Below are positions 52,044 to 61,446 of a stretch of DNA of 64,000 nt, piece by piece. The notes beneath the pieces were generated by a model that worked only from the letters and a program-made list of their open reading frames with translations, ran no database searches and was not told the origin of the DNA. This stretch comes from CALBPI01 sp039033995 (lineage in GTDB: Bacteria > Pseudomonadota > Gammaproteobacteria > Steroidobacterales > Woeseiaceae): positions 12,755 through 76,754 of the forward strand of contig JBCCBP010000013.1 of the NCBI GenBank assembly GCA_039033995.1, in the 5' to 3' direction. How positions within the stretch are numbered: the first letter of the stretch is position 1; each line of letters starts with the position of its first letter. Both the position numbers and the translations under genes were made by a program.

Positions 52044-55000
52044 CTAACGTCGAAGAAATGGCTGCAACGCCTCAAGCGTGTACGATTTTTTCGAATTACC
52101 CTTATTTTCTAGAGGTTTTCCTTGCCAGACAATGCGGCCGCCTGCGCTGCCGCCCTCCGGGCCAAGGTCGATTAACCAGTCGGCTTCGGCCAGTATGTCT
52201 AAGTTATGTTCTATGATGACAACAGAATGTCCAGCATCGACCAAGCGCTGTATTACCTGGATCAGCTTCGCCACATCTGCCATGTGCAGTCCAATGGTCG
52301 GCTCATCGAGCACGTACAAGGTGTGTTGTGGATTGTCGGCGGCATCAACATTATCTTCACCACTGTTGTGGCGTGCTTTGGAGAGCTCTGCAACTAGCTT
52401 GATGCGTTGCGCTTCGCCGCCGGATAACGTCGGGCTGGGTTGGCCGAGCGTCAGATAACCGAGGCCGACATCGCGCAACAAGCAAAGTGCGTGATGAATT
52501 TTTGGATGGGCGGTGAAGAACGGAATCGCATCCTCGACTTCCATCTGGAGAATCTCGCCGATGCTCTTTTCGCGATAGTGAATGGTGAGCGTTTCCGCGG
52601 TGAATCGCGCGCCCCCGCAAGCCTCGCAAGGCACGCGCACATCGGGCATGAAGCTCATCTCGATTTTGCGCATTCCCTGGCCCTCACACTCGGCGCATCG
52701 ACCTTCCTTTGTGTTAAACGAAAAGCGACTGGCTGTGTAACCGCGCATACGCGCTTCGGGCGTCTGCGCGAACAAGCGGCGAATGTCATCCCAGAAGCCG
52801 ATGTAAGTCGCAGGGCATGATCGTGGCGTCTTCCCGATCGGCGTCTGATCGACCTCGAGTACGCGTCGGATGCTCTGCCAGCCGTCGATGGACTCGCAGC
52901 CAACCAGCGCTGGCTTTTGTCGGCCGCGGCGTTGTTGGCTGGCAACCAGTGCGCTGACGTTGCGTTGCATCACCCCGCGAATCAACGAGCTCTTGCCGCT
53001 GCCCGACACGCCACTCACCGCAACCAGCGCGCCGAGTGGTATCTTGATATTCAGCTTGGTCAAATTGTTCAGCGCCGCTTTGCGAATTTGAATGGCATGG
53101 GCTTGCTTGCGGCGAGGGTTGATGTCGCGCGTGGCAGCCCGCAGCGGATGTTGGAGTGGCTCACGCAACATCTTGCCGGTGAGTGACTGTCGATTGCGCA
53201 TCAATGCGTTGACACTGCCGCTCGCGACGATCTCACCGCCGCGCACACCAGCACCGGGTCCGACATCGATCACATGCTGTGCCCCGCGAATGGTGTCCTC
53301 GTCATGCTCGACAACCACCACAGTGTTCCCATTCACCTGCAGCTGTTGCAGCGTTGCCAGCAGTTTGGCGTTATCCCGCGGGTGCAAGCCGATCGTCGGC
53401 TCATCCAGGATATAGCACACGCCTCGCAGGTTGGAGCCCAATTGGGAGGCGAGTCGGATGCGCTGTGCTTCTCCGCCGGAGAGGGTGGGTGCGGAGCGCG
53501 CCAACGTCAGATAGCCGAGTCCGACGTCATTGAGGAAACGCAACCGAGCCTGCAGTTCGACCAGAACATCGCGGGCAATTTCTGCGTCGCGTCCACTCAG
53601 CGACAATGCGTCGAAACGGTCCATCGCCGACTGTACCGACAGATCGGCAAACTGGGCGATATTCTCTTTCTGGAACCGAACCGCGAGACTGGTCGGTGAC
53701 AATCGCTGGCCGTCACAGTCGGCGCAAGTATCTTTACTTTCGCTGTCGTCTTCGCTGGGCGCGAGGCCGGTGCCGGTGCAGGTGCCGCACCAGCCGTGCG
53801 CCGAATTGTAGGAGAACAGGCGCGGATCGAGTTCAGCAAAACTGCGCGCGCACGACGGGCAGGCGCGCTGCGTCGAGAACAGTTCCGGGGTCTTGTTACT
53901 GCGCCCAAGCGCTTCGACCATGATAAGGCCTTTGCCGAAGTCGAGCGCAGATCGCACGTAATCACGCAGCGAATCCTCGGACTTCTTGTCGACGGTCAAT
54001 TCGCCAACCGGCAACTCGATATCGTGTTCCTTGAAACGGTCCAGACGGGGCCATGGGTTGGTCGGTGTCATTTCGCCGTCAACGCGCAGATTATCGAAGC
54101 CTTTCTTCGCGGCCCACTTCGCGAGGTCGGTGTAGTAGCCCTTACGCGCCACGACTTGCGGCGCCAGCAGGCGTATCCGACGTCCGCGGTAGCGCTTGCT
54201 GATTAGGTCGACAATTTGCGCTTCGCTCTGCGGTGCGATGACGGTATCGCAGTCCGGACAATGCGCCGTGCCGAGCTTGACGAACAGCAGCCGAAGAAAA
54301 TGATAGACCTCGGTCATTGTGCCGACTGTCGACTTGCGGCCACCGCGACTTGTGCGTTGTTCGATCGCGACCGTGGGTGGGATACCGGTGACCGCGTCGA
54401 CATCCGGACGTGCTGCCGGTTGCACAAACTGTCGTGCATACGCGTTCAGTGATTCAAGATAACGGCGCTGCCCCTCGTTAAACAGGATGTCAAAAGCGAT
54501 TGTGCTTTTGCCGCTGCCGGACACGCCGGTGATGGTTGTGAACCTGTTGCGCGGGATCGTGACAGTGACGTCGCGCAGATTATGCTCCCGCGCCTTGACG
54601 ATCTGAATATCTGGCAGTCCCGCGGCACGCTTCGCGTCGGTCAGCGCGTAGCGTCCGGCCGTGTCGCGCGCTGCCTGCATCGCATTGCTAGCGGTCCGAT
54701 AGTCACGCAGTGCGCGGCCGGTTTCATTGTCGGTTGTCTCAGTCAGGGCATCGGGTGTGCCTGCAAAACACAGTTGGCCGCCAGCATCGCCGCCTTCCGG
54801 CCCGAGATCGATAATCCAGTCGGCCGCATCAATCACGTCGAGATTGTGCTCGATGACAATGATGCTGTTGCCTTCGTCCAGTAGCTGATCGAAAGCGCCG
54901 AGCAGTTTCTCGATATCCTGAAAGTGTAGACCCGTTGTCGGCTCGTCGAACAAAAACAACTTGTGCTGTTTCTTGCCGCGCGTCTTTCGCGCTTCGCCGA

Positions 55001-57479
55001 GGTGCTTCGCGAGCTTCAGGCGCTGTGCTTCGCCACCGGATAGGGTCGGCACAGGTTGGCCCAATTTCACATAGTCGAGTCCGACAGCGACCAGCGGCGC
55101 AAGCACGCGCTGTATCTCTGCGTCGTCGGCAAAACAGGCTAGCGCCTGGTTGACGGTCAATTCGAGCACGTCGGCGATCGAAAGACTGTGATCCAGAGCT
55201 TCCGGCCAGATTCTGACCTCGAGTATTTCATCTCGGAAACGCTTACCGTCACAATCACTACAGCGCAGATAGACATCCGACAAGAACTGCATTTCGATAT
55301 GTTCGAAGCCATTGCCACCACAGGTCGGGCAGCGACCGTCACCCGAGTTAAAACTGAAGGTGCCGGGTTTGTAGCCACGTTCGATCGCCAATGGCTGGCG
55401 CGTGAACAGCTTGCGTATGGCGTCGAACGCGCCGACGAAACTCGCCGGGTTCGAACGCGTGGTTTTGCCAATCGGCTTTTGATCCACGAACACGATGTCG
55501 TCGACTAGGTGTTTGCCCGTGATGCGGCGATGTTTGCCGGGTAATTCACCTTTGCCGTGCAACACTCGGTTCATAGCCGGGTATAGAACATCGCCGACTA
55601 GTGTCGATTTGCCGCTGCCAGACACGCCGGTGACGACGACCAGCCCATGCAGCGGAAAATCCACGTCGATTTGTCGTAGATTGTTCGCCTCCGCAGCGCG
55701 AACGCCGATGCTGTGTTTGCCGACTATGCGCTGTCGTGTACGAACCTCCGCGACACGCTGACGGCCACTGAGGTAAGGCGCTGTCGGAGATGTTCGGCTG
55801 CGTTGCAGTTGCTTCAGGCTACCGTTAAAGACGATATTGCCACCGCGTTCGCCTGGACCCGGGCCAATGTCGATAATCCGATCGGCAGCCAGCATGATCT
55901 GTGGGTCATGCTCGACGATCAATAGTGTATTGCCGGCGTCGCGCAGGCGTGTCAGCACGCGGTTGATTCGGCCGATATCACGCGGGTGCAGACCAATGGA
56001 TGGTTCGTCCAGCACAAACAGCGTATTGACCAGAGACGTGCCGAGTGCCGTCGTCAGGTTAATACGTTGTACCTCACCGCCCGATAACGTCCGCGACTGC
56101 CGGTCTAGTGTCAGGTAGCCCAGTCCGGTTTCATCGAGAAACCCCACACGCGCGTAAATCTCTTTCAGTAACTGATCAAGCGCCTGTCGATCTGCGTCGC
56201 CGATATCCAGATGTTGCAGAAAAGCACGCAGGTTTCGAATCGGTAGCAACATCAGCTCATGCATGTTCAGCGTGTGATGTGGGGTCCCGCCGCTGACTCG
56301 CCAGCGCAGGCCTTCCGGCTTCAGGCGAGCGCCGTCACAGCTCGCGCACGTTTCGTAGCTGCGATAGCGCGACAACAACACGCGCACGTGCATTTTGTAG
56401 GCTTTACTTTCCAGCCACTCGAAGAGCGCGCGGATGCCCGGCCAGTAATGGTTGTCATCGCCTTGCTCACCCTCGACCAGCCAGTCGCGCTCGCGCGCTG
56501 TCAATTCGCTATAGGGCACATCGACACGCACATCGAACGCCTTCGCGCGCTTGACCAGCCGATGCTGCAGATCAACGAAGCTGCCACTTTGGATCGGCTT
56601 GATCGCGCCGTCGCGTAGGCTGAGAGAGTGATCCGGGATCACCAGCGCATAGTCGATGCCCATCGTGCGGCCAAAGCCGCGACAGGTTTCGCAGGCACCG
56701 AGTGGAGAGTTAAAGCTAAACATGCTCGGCGTCGGATCGCGAAAGCTCAGATCGCATCGCGCGCAATGCAGCCGGGACGAAAAGTGCCGGTGATGATCGT
56801 GGTTATCGATATCGATGATCACGACGTGTCCGTCGCCGCGCTTCAGCGCAGATTCGACGCTTTCGATGAACCGTGTTCGTTTGTTGGCGCTAAGGCGCAG
56901 GCGATCTTGCACGACGGTCATGCGCGCATCGTCTTCGCGCAAAATGCGTGTGTAGCCTTGCTGGTTCAGAAAGCGTTTGATCTCGTCGCTGTCGAACGAG
57001 TCCGGAACGTCGACATCGAAACAGATGGCGACGCGACGATCATCGAAGTGTTCGAGAACCGCAGACCAGATGCGCTCGGGGCTATCCTCGCTAATGACGT
57101 CCCCGCAGCTATCACAATACAGTTCAGCGACTCGCGCAAACAGGAGTTTCAGGTGATCGTTCAGCTCGGTCATCGTGCCGACGGTCGAGCGCGACGTGCG
57201 TACTGGATTGGTCTGGTCAATCGCGATTGCGGGCGGTATCCCCTGTATCTGGTCGACGGCAGGCTTGTCCATGCGGTCCAGAAACTGACGTGCATACGGG
57301 GAAAAGGTCTCAACGTAGCGCCGCTGACCTTCCGCGTAAATTGTATCGAAAGCCAGTGACGACTTGCCGCTCCCAGATACCCCCGTCACGACGATCATCT
57401 CGTTGAGTGGCAGTGATAAATCGAGATTTTGCAGGTTGTTTTGCCGCGCGCCGCGGACATGAATGTGGGGCTTGGTCAT
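52044..57479 (-). CDS. Double-length UvrA-type excinuclease subunit (tandem UvrA fusion)
   Basis: An 1811-aa protein made of two UvrA copies. Copy 1 (about residues 1-955) and copy 2 (about 965-1811) each hold two ABC ATPase modules, with Walker A motifs near residues 33, 620, 986 and 1495 and several LSGGE signatures. CxxC zinc-finger motifs (CARC, CETC, CASC; CPDC, CPSC, CADC) recur in both. UvrA normally (about 940 aa) finds DNA lesions and loads UvrB. The fused form would be a built-in dimer, as known for some long UvrA-like proteins. ATG 57479 (MTKPHIHVRG) is the family-like start; the frame upstream is open but unlike UvrA. It is divergent from the rhomboid gene. Confidence 0.93.
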   Translation of the reverse strand: MTKPHIHVRGARQNNLQNLDLSLPLNEMIVVTGVSGSGKSSLAFDTIYAEGQRRYVETFSPYARQFLDRMDKPAVDQIQGIPPAIAIDQTNPVRTSRSTVGTMTELNDHLKLLFARVAELYCDSCGDVISEDSPERIWSAVLEHFDDRRVAICFDVDVPDSFDSDEIKRFLNQQGYTRILREDDARMTVVQDRLRLSANKRTRFIESVESALKRGDGHVVIIDIDNHDHHRHFSSRLHCARCDLSFRDPTPSMFSFNSPLGACETCRGFGRTMGIDYALVIPDHSLSLRDGAIKPIQSGSFVDLQHRLVKRAKAFDVRVDVPYSELTARERDWLVEGEQGDDNHYWPGIRALFEWLESKAYKMHVRVLLSRYRSYETCASCDGARLKPEGLRWRVSGGTPHHTLNMHELMLLPIRNLRAFLQHLDIGDADRQALDQLLKEIYARVGFLDETGLGYLTLDRQSRTLSGGEVQRINLTTALGTSLVNTLFVLDEPSIGLHPRDIGRINRVLTRLRDAGNTLLIVEHDPQIMLAADRIIDIGPGPGERGGNIVFNGSLKQLQRSRTSPTAPYLSGRQRVAEVRTRQRIVGKHSIGVRAAEANNLRQIDVDFPLHGLVVVTGVSGSGKSTLVGDVLYPAMNRVLHGKGELPGKHRRITGKHLVDDIVFVDQKPIGKTTRSNPASFVGAFDAIRKLFTRQPLAIERGYKPGTFSFNSGDGRCPTCGGNGFEHIEMQFLSDVYLRCSDCDGKRFRDEILEVRIWPEALDHSLSIADVLELTVNQALACFADDAEIQRVLAPLVAVGLDYVKLGQPVPTLSGGEAQRLKLAKHLGEARKTRGKKQHKLFLFDEPTTGLHFQDIEKLLGAFDQLLDEGNSIIVIEHNLDVIDAADWIIDLGPEGGDAGGQLCFAGTPDALTETTDNETGRALRDYRTASNAMQAARDTAGRYALTDAKRAAGLPDIQIVKAREHNLRDVTVTIPRNRFTTITGVSGSGKSTIAFDILFNEGQRRYLESLNAYARQFVQPAARPDVDAVTGIPPTVAIEQRTSRGGRKSTVGTMTEVYHFLRLLFVKLGTAHCPDCDTVIAPQSEAQIVDLISKRYRGRRIRLLAPQVVARKGYYTDLAKWAAKKGFDNLRVDGEMTPTNPWPRLDRFKEHDIELPVGELTVDKKSEDSLRDYVRSALDFGKGLIMVEALGRSNKTPELFSTQRACPSCARSFAELDPRLFSYNSAHGWCGTCTGTGLAPSEDDSESKDTCADCDGQRLSPTSLAVRFQKENIAQFADLSVQSAMDRFDALSLSGRDAEIARDVLVELQARLRFLNDVGLGYLTLARSAPTLSGGEAQRIRLASQLGSNLRGVCYILDEPTIGLHPRDNAKLLATLQQLQVNGNTVVVVEHDEDTIRGAQHVIDVGPGAGVRGGEIVASGSVNALMRNRQSLTGKMLREPLQHPLRAATRDINPRRKQAHAIQIRKAALNNLTKLNIKIPLGALVAVSGVSGSGKSSLIRGVMQRNVSALVASQQRRGRQKPALVGCESIDGWQSIRRVLEVDQTPIGKTPRSCPATYIGFWDDIRRLFAQTPEARMRGYTASRFSFNTKEGRCAECEGQGMRKIEMSFMPDVRVPCEACGGARFTAETLTIHYREKSIGEILQMEVEDAIPFFTAHPKIHHALCLLRDVGLGYLTLGQPSPTLSGGEAQRIKLVAELSKARHNSGEDNVDAADNPQHTLYVLDEPTIGLHMADVAKLIQVIQRLVDAGHSVVIIEHNLDILAEADWLIDLGPEGGSAGGRIVWQGKPLENKGNSKKSYTLEALQPFLRR

Positions 57480-57610
57480 TGAATTCCAGATAGTCGGCAG
57501 CAGATTGGCAGAGACAGAGGCGCTGGCAGGGCAGCCCGCGAGCGCCGCACGGACGGTATACTTTGCTGTCTCAAGCGACAATATCAACCTCACTTCGACA
57601 GGTCGACTCT

Positions 57611-58216
57611 ATGGTGCCGCAGCGATTTCCGCCGGTTGTTTTTTTTCTCCTGATGACAAACTTCGCAATGTTCGTCGTCGGGCCTGCGCTGGGTCTGGAG
57701 CGATTGTTCGCCCAATACCTGCCACTCTACGCGTTAGGGTCCCCATGGTTTCAGGTCTGGCAGCCAGTCAGCTATGCCTTTTTGCACGCCGATGCCTACC
57801 ACCTCGGTTTCAACATGTTTGCCCTTTGGATGTTCGGACGCACGATTGAGCAGGTCTGGGGCTCGCAACGATTTGCCTGGTTCTACCTGGTTTGTATTGT
57901 CGGCGCCGCCGCCGTGCAATTGGCCGTCGCCTATTTCAGTGCGGACATCTACAGCCGCACAATCGGCGCATCTGGTGGCGTATTCGGCATTCTGCTCGCA
58001 TTCGGCATGACGTTTCCTAATCAGCGCATCATGTTGCTATTTCCGCCGATACCGATGAAAGCCAAATACTTCGTGATCGGTTATGGGGCGCTCGAACTGT
58101 ATCTCGGTCTGACCCGCGTCAACTCATCGATTGCACACTTCGCGCATCTCGGTGGCATGGTGTTTGGTCTGATGTTGATTTTGTACTGGCGCGCGACACG
58201 CCAGATACGGCGCTAA
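57611..58216 (+). CDS. Rhomboid intramembrane serine protease
   Basis: A protein of about 201 aa with six membrane helices. Motifs are HLGFNMFALW in helix 2, the catalytic GASGGVFG with Ser, and the catalytic His in AHFAHLGGMVFG. It cleaves transmembrane substrates within the bilayer. It is the compact bacterial type, without extra domains. ATG 57611 (MVPQRFPPVVFF) places the first helix properly. A TATACT -10-like sequence is at 57557-57562. The small lipoprotein gene follows after 6 nt, so the two are probably an operon. Confidence 0.93.
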   Translation: MVPQRFPPVVFFLLMTNFAMFVVGPALGLERLFAQYLPLYALGSPWFQVWQPVSYAFLHADAYHLGFNMFALWMFGRTIEQVWGSQRFAWFYLVCIVGAAAVQLAVAYFSADIYSRTIGASGGVFGILLAFGMTFPNQRIMLLFPPIPMKAKYFVIGYGALELYLGLTRVNSSIAHFAHLGGMVFGLMLILYWRATRQIRR

Positions 58217-58222
58217 CGTTTT

Positions 58223-58702
58223 ATGCGGCGCTCGGGTCTCATTTCGGGGCTGGTGGTGTTAGCGGCGTTGGTCGCTTGCGAGCGCAAGCCTGTGGTGCTG
58301 TCCGACCAATTGCCGCCGCTGAATCGGGCGGCAAGCGAGCGCGTGCCGGAGATGCTGGCCGCCGATATGATGATCGTGGACGATGCCGGGGAGTGGTCCA
58401 CACCACAGGGCGTCATGCTGATGACCTGGGCAGAAGGTGCTTTGATTCTCGCGGGTGCACTGGATCGCGTCGCGCCCGAGCCGCATTGGTTGCGATTGCA
58501 GCCTGATGCAAGCTGCGCAGCGCAGACGGACTTGCCAAGGTTCGGACCCATTCGCGGTGACGCGACGGCGCAATGGAAGGCCCATCTCGATACCGGACTT
58601 GAAGGGCAGCTGACCGATTTTGAGCGCTATGCGGTGGCGCTCTACGCTAGCGATGACACGACAGTATTGTCCTGCGGTCCTTTCAGCGTGGCGGTCAAAT
58701 AG
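58223..58702 (+). CDS. Small lipoprotein, unknown
   Basis: A 159-aa lipoprotein (GLVVLAALVAC, Cys near residue 19). The mature part is a compact mixed alpha/beta sequence with a Trp/Met block (EWSTPQGVMLMTWAEGALIL) and two further Cys (SCAAQ and VLSCGPF) that could form a disulfide. I do not recognise a family. Its position 6 nt after the rhomboid gene suggests co-expression. It converges with the SrkA-type kinase gene, 8 nt away. Confidence 0.7.
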   Translation: MRRSGLISGLVVLAALVACERKPVVLSDQLPPLNRAASERVPEMLAADMMIVDDAGEWSTPQGVMLMTWAEGALILAGALDRVAPEPHWLRLQPDASCAAQTDLPRFGPIRGDATAQWKAHLDTGLEGQLTDFERYAVALYASDDTTVLSCGPFSVAVK

Positions 58703-58710
58703 TGGCGCCG

Positions 58711-59700
58711 TCAGCCGGCGTAGATCGGTGGCTCATGCAGCAGCGCCAGTTGTTCGCGTAGCGCGAGAATATGCTCGTTCCAATAACGGACGCTATCGAA
58801 CCACGGAAATGCAGCCTGGAAAGCCGGGTCCTGCCAACGACGGGCAAGCCAGGCTGCGTAGTGCATCAGTCTGAGGCTGCGCAGCGGTTCGATCAGTGCG
58901 AGCTCATCGTCCGCGAACGGGCGAAACGTTCGGTAGCCCTCCAGTAGCGGCTCGAGCTGTTGGCGTTGTTCGTCTTGATCGCCGGACAGGAACATCCATA
59001 AATCCTGAATTGCCGGGCCGGTGCGTGCGTCGTCGGTATCAACGATGGTCAGCGTTTCGCCGTGTTGCAGCACGTTACCCGGGTGCAGATCGCCGTGGAT
59101 GCGCAACCGTCGCGCGTGATCTGCTGCGTCGAACCAATAATCGATGCGTTCGAGCAGATCATCGGCCAGCGTCGCGTAGGCGTCTTCCAGGTCCGGCGGA
59201 ATGACTTCGTTGTCAAGCAGAAAATCGCGCGAGTCGTAGCCAAAACTAATCGGTTCGATTTCGGGTCGATGCGCAAATGTACGCTGCTCGCCTGCCAGAT
59301 GCATACGCGCGCACAATCGACCGAGCTGGCGGAGCGTCGCGGTCGTATCGAGCGCAGGCCAGCGTCCCGGCATGAAGGGATAGATCGAGAAGCGAAACTC
59401 ATCGATACGGTGCAGCGTTTGTCCGTCGCTTGCTATCGGCGGCACGACGGGCACTTCCAAAGCGTCCAGTTCTGCCGCGAATGCGTGTTCTTCGAGGATC
59501 GCCTCGTCTGACCAGCGCGCGGGACGATAAAACTTGGTCACCACGCGCTGGTCGTTTTCGAGCCCGACCCGGTAGACGCGATTTTCGTAGCTGTTCAGCG
59601 CCAGCAAGTCGCCGTTGCAGCGCAGACCCGTAGATTCGATACAGCGGAGGATCTGCTCCGGCAGCAAGGTTTGAAAACCGGGTGTTTGGCGAATCGTCAT
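58711..59700 (-). CDS. srkA: Stress-response Ser/Thr kinase SrkA (RdoA/YihE)
   Basis: A 329-aa kinase of the choline/aminoglycoside kinase-like fold. The N-terminal NSYENRVYRVGLENDQRVVTKFY block gives the ATP-binding region. RIHGDLHPGNVL is the catalytic loop and IVDTDDARTGPAIQDLW the metal-binding DxD. The length matches E. coli SrkA, which moderates stress-induced death signalling and is often next to dsbA. No dsbA is visible here. It is divergent from the alkaline phosphatase gene, with about 105 bp between starts. Confidence 0.92.
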   Translation of the reverse strand: MTIRQTPGFQTLLPEQILRCIESTGLRCNGDLLALNSYENRVYRVGLENDQRVVTKFYRPARWSDEAILEEHAFAAELDALEVPVVPPIASDGQTLHRIDEFRFSIYPFMPGRWPALDTTATLRQLGRLCARMHLAGEQRTFAHRPEIEPISFGYDSRDFLLDNEVIPPDLEDAYATLADDLLERIDYWFDAADHARRLRIHGDLHPGNVLQHGETLTIVDTDDARTGPAIQDLWMFLSGDQDEQRQQLEPLLEGYRTFRPFADDELALIEPLRSLRLMHYAAWLARRWQDPAFQAAFPWFDSVRYWNEHILALREQLALLHEPPIYAG

Positions 59701-59805
59701 GTCGCTTAGGATACGCGTGACGCGGCGTTGAATGGCAACTAATGCGCGTGGCGGGCTAGCATGCGATCATGCACAACCTGTAACGATTTTCAGGGTAATC
59801 AGGCA

Positions 59806-61437
59806 ATGCATACGACGGGTTCCAAGCTCCCACTCAGCAAGGTGCTGATGTTCGTGTCTGCGCTGCTCGCGATTGGCGGCTGCGCGCTACCTGGCGAGGC
59901 ACCGGTTGTGGCGGAAATGACGGCCGATGAGGACGACGCATTGTTCTGGCAGCAACGTGGTGAGGCCGCGCTCGCCGCGGCCCTGCGAACGCGGCCGAAC
60001 CGCCAGCGGGCGCGCGGCATTGTCTTGTTCATCGGCGACGGCATGGGTGTGCCAACGGTCACGGCAGCGCGCATCTACGCGGGCCAGCAGCGCGGCGCGG
60101 ATGGCGAGTCCAACGACCTGGCTTTCGATACGTTTCCGCATGCGGCGCTGATCAAGACCTACAACGTCGATCAACAGACACCGGACTCGGCCGGTACGAT
60201 GAGTGCGATGGTCACCGGCGTTAAAACGGATGCCGGGATGATTTCTGTTGCAGCCGCGGCACAGCGCGGCATTTGTGCCAGCGCCGTTAGCCAGGAGACG
60301 CCGTCGATACTGCAATTGCTGGAGCAGCGCGGCTGGCGCACCGGCATCATCTCGACCGCCCGAATTACGCATGCGACGCCTGCGGCGACTTACGCGCACG
60401 CGCCCGAACGCAATTGGGAATCCGACCGTGATATTCCGCCACCGGAGCGCGCTGCGGGTTGTCGTGATATCGCGAGACAGCTTATCGAGTTTCCCTACGG
60501 TGATGGAATCGACGTGGCCTTCGGCGGCGGGCGGCGCGGCTTTCTGCCGGCCGAGGTCGACGGCGAGCCGTTCATGGATCCCGAATATACGAATCGCGGT
60601 GGCAGGCGCGCCGATGGCCGCCATCTCGGCGAAGAATGGGCGACGCGCGCGGGGGCGCAATGGATTTGGAACAGCGAACAGTTTGAAGCGATCGACGCAG
60701 CGAATACCGGCCCGGTGCTTGGCTTGTTCAACTACTCTCACATGCAATACGAGCTCGATCGCGCCAACGACCCGGCGGGCGAGCCTTCGCTGTCTGAGAT
60801 GACACGCAAGGCCATCGAGATTCTGAGTCGCGCCGACGAGCCGTTTTTCCTGATGGTCGAAGCCGGTCGGATCGACCATGGTCACCACGCGACCAACGCC
60901 ATTCGCGCGTTCGAGGACGCTGCGGAGTTGTCGCGCGCCGTTGCCGTCGCTGACGAAATGACCAACGATGACGACACACTGATTATTGTGACCGCAGACC
61001 ACAGTCACGTGATGACCATCGCCGGATACGCGCGACGCGGCAACCCGATCCTCGGTGTTTCCGTAGGCAATCGGATGGATGGCGCTGCGGGCGGCCAGCC
61101 GCTATTGGATCGTATGGGTAATCCGTACACCACAATCGGCTACGCGAATGGCCGCGGTGGTCGCACACTCGACCCGGCGGTGGAGCCGGGTGGCGAAAAC
61201 CTGATCTACGAAGCGCCTGTTACGACAGAGCGACGGCTGGACTTGCGCGAGCTCGATACGACGTCGAGCAATTACCATCAGGAGGCCCTGGTTGCGACGG
61301 GTGGTGAAACACACGGCGGCGAGGATGTGTCGTTGTATGCGAAAGGCCCGTGGGCGCATCTGTTTCAGGGCACGCAGGAACAAAACTACCTGTATTACGT
61401 GATGCGTCACGCCGCGTGTGGCCGCTGTGACGATTAA
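59806..61437 (+). CDS. Lipoprotein alkaline phosphatase (PhoA fold)
   Basis: A protein of about 543 aa with lipobox IGGC (Cys near residue 21). Catalytic and metal motifs follow in order: IVLFIGDGMGVPT, TPDSAGTMSAM (nucleophile Ser), EAGRIDHGHHATN, TADHSHVMTI and GGETHGGED. These are the Zn/Mg alkaline phosphatase sites. It hydrolyses phosphomonoesters in the periplasm, here lipid-anchored instead of soluble. ATG 59806 is chosen because it gives a normal lipoprotein signal; the frame from 59761 adds no signal-like sequence. I saw no convincing PHO box upstream. It converges with cmoB. Confidence 0.93.
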   Translation: MHTTGSKLPLSKVLMFVSALLAIGGCALPGEAPVVAEMTADEDDALFWQQRGEAALAAALRTRPNRQRARGIVLFIGDGMGVPTVTAARIYAGQQRGADGESNDLAFDTFPHAALIKTYNVDQQTPDSAGTMSAMVTGVKTDAGMISVAAAAQRGICASAVSQETPSILQLLEQRGWRTGIISTARITHATPAATYAHAPERNWESDRDIPPPERAAGCRDIARQLIEFPYGDGIDVAFGGGRRGFLPAEVDGEPFMDPEYTNRGGRRADGRHLGEEWATRAGAQWIWNSEQFEAIDAANTGPVLGLFNYSHMQYELDRANDPAGEPSLSEMTRKAIEILSRADEPFFLMVEAGRIDHGHHATNAIRAFEDAAELSRAVAVADEMTNDDDTLIIVTADHSHVMTIAGYARRGNPILGVSVGNRMDGAAGGQPLLDRMGNPYTTIGYANGRGGRTLDPAVEPGGENLIYEAPVTTERRLDLRELDTTSSNYHQEALVATGGETHGGEDVSLYAKGPWAHLFQGTQEQNYLYYVMRHAACGRCDD

Positions 61438-61446
61438 CTGCCTCAG

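Noticed and set aside
55448..55470. GGGTTCGAAC sequence resembling a tRNA T-arm
   Set aside because: Lies inside the UvrA coding frame and no acceptor or anticodon arm can be formed around it.
57557..57581. LexA-like CTGT-N8-ACAA (57566-57581) between uvrA and rhomboid
   Set aside because: One mismatch to CTGT-N8-ACAG and too short a motif to trust; no second supporting element. A search with a LexA model built from this genome would decide.
59780..59802. PHO-box-like sequence before the alkaline phosphatase gene
   Set aside because: Only the first half (CTGTAAC) resembles CTGTCAT; there is no second repeat at the proper spacing.
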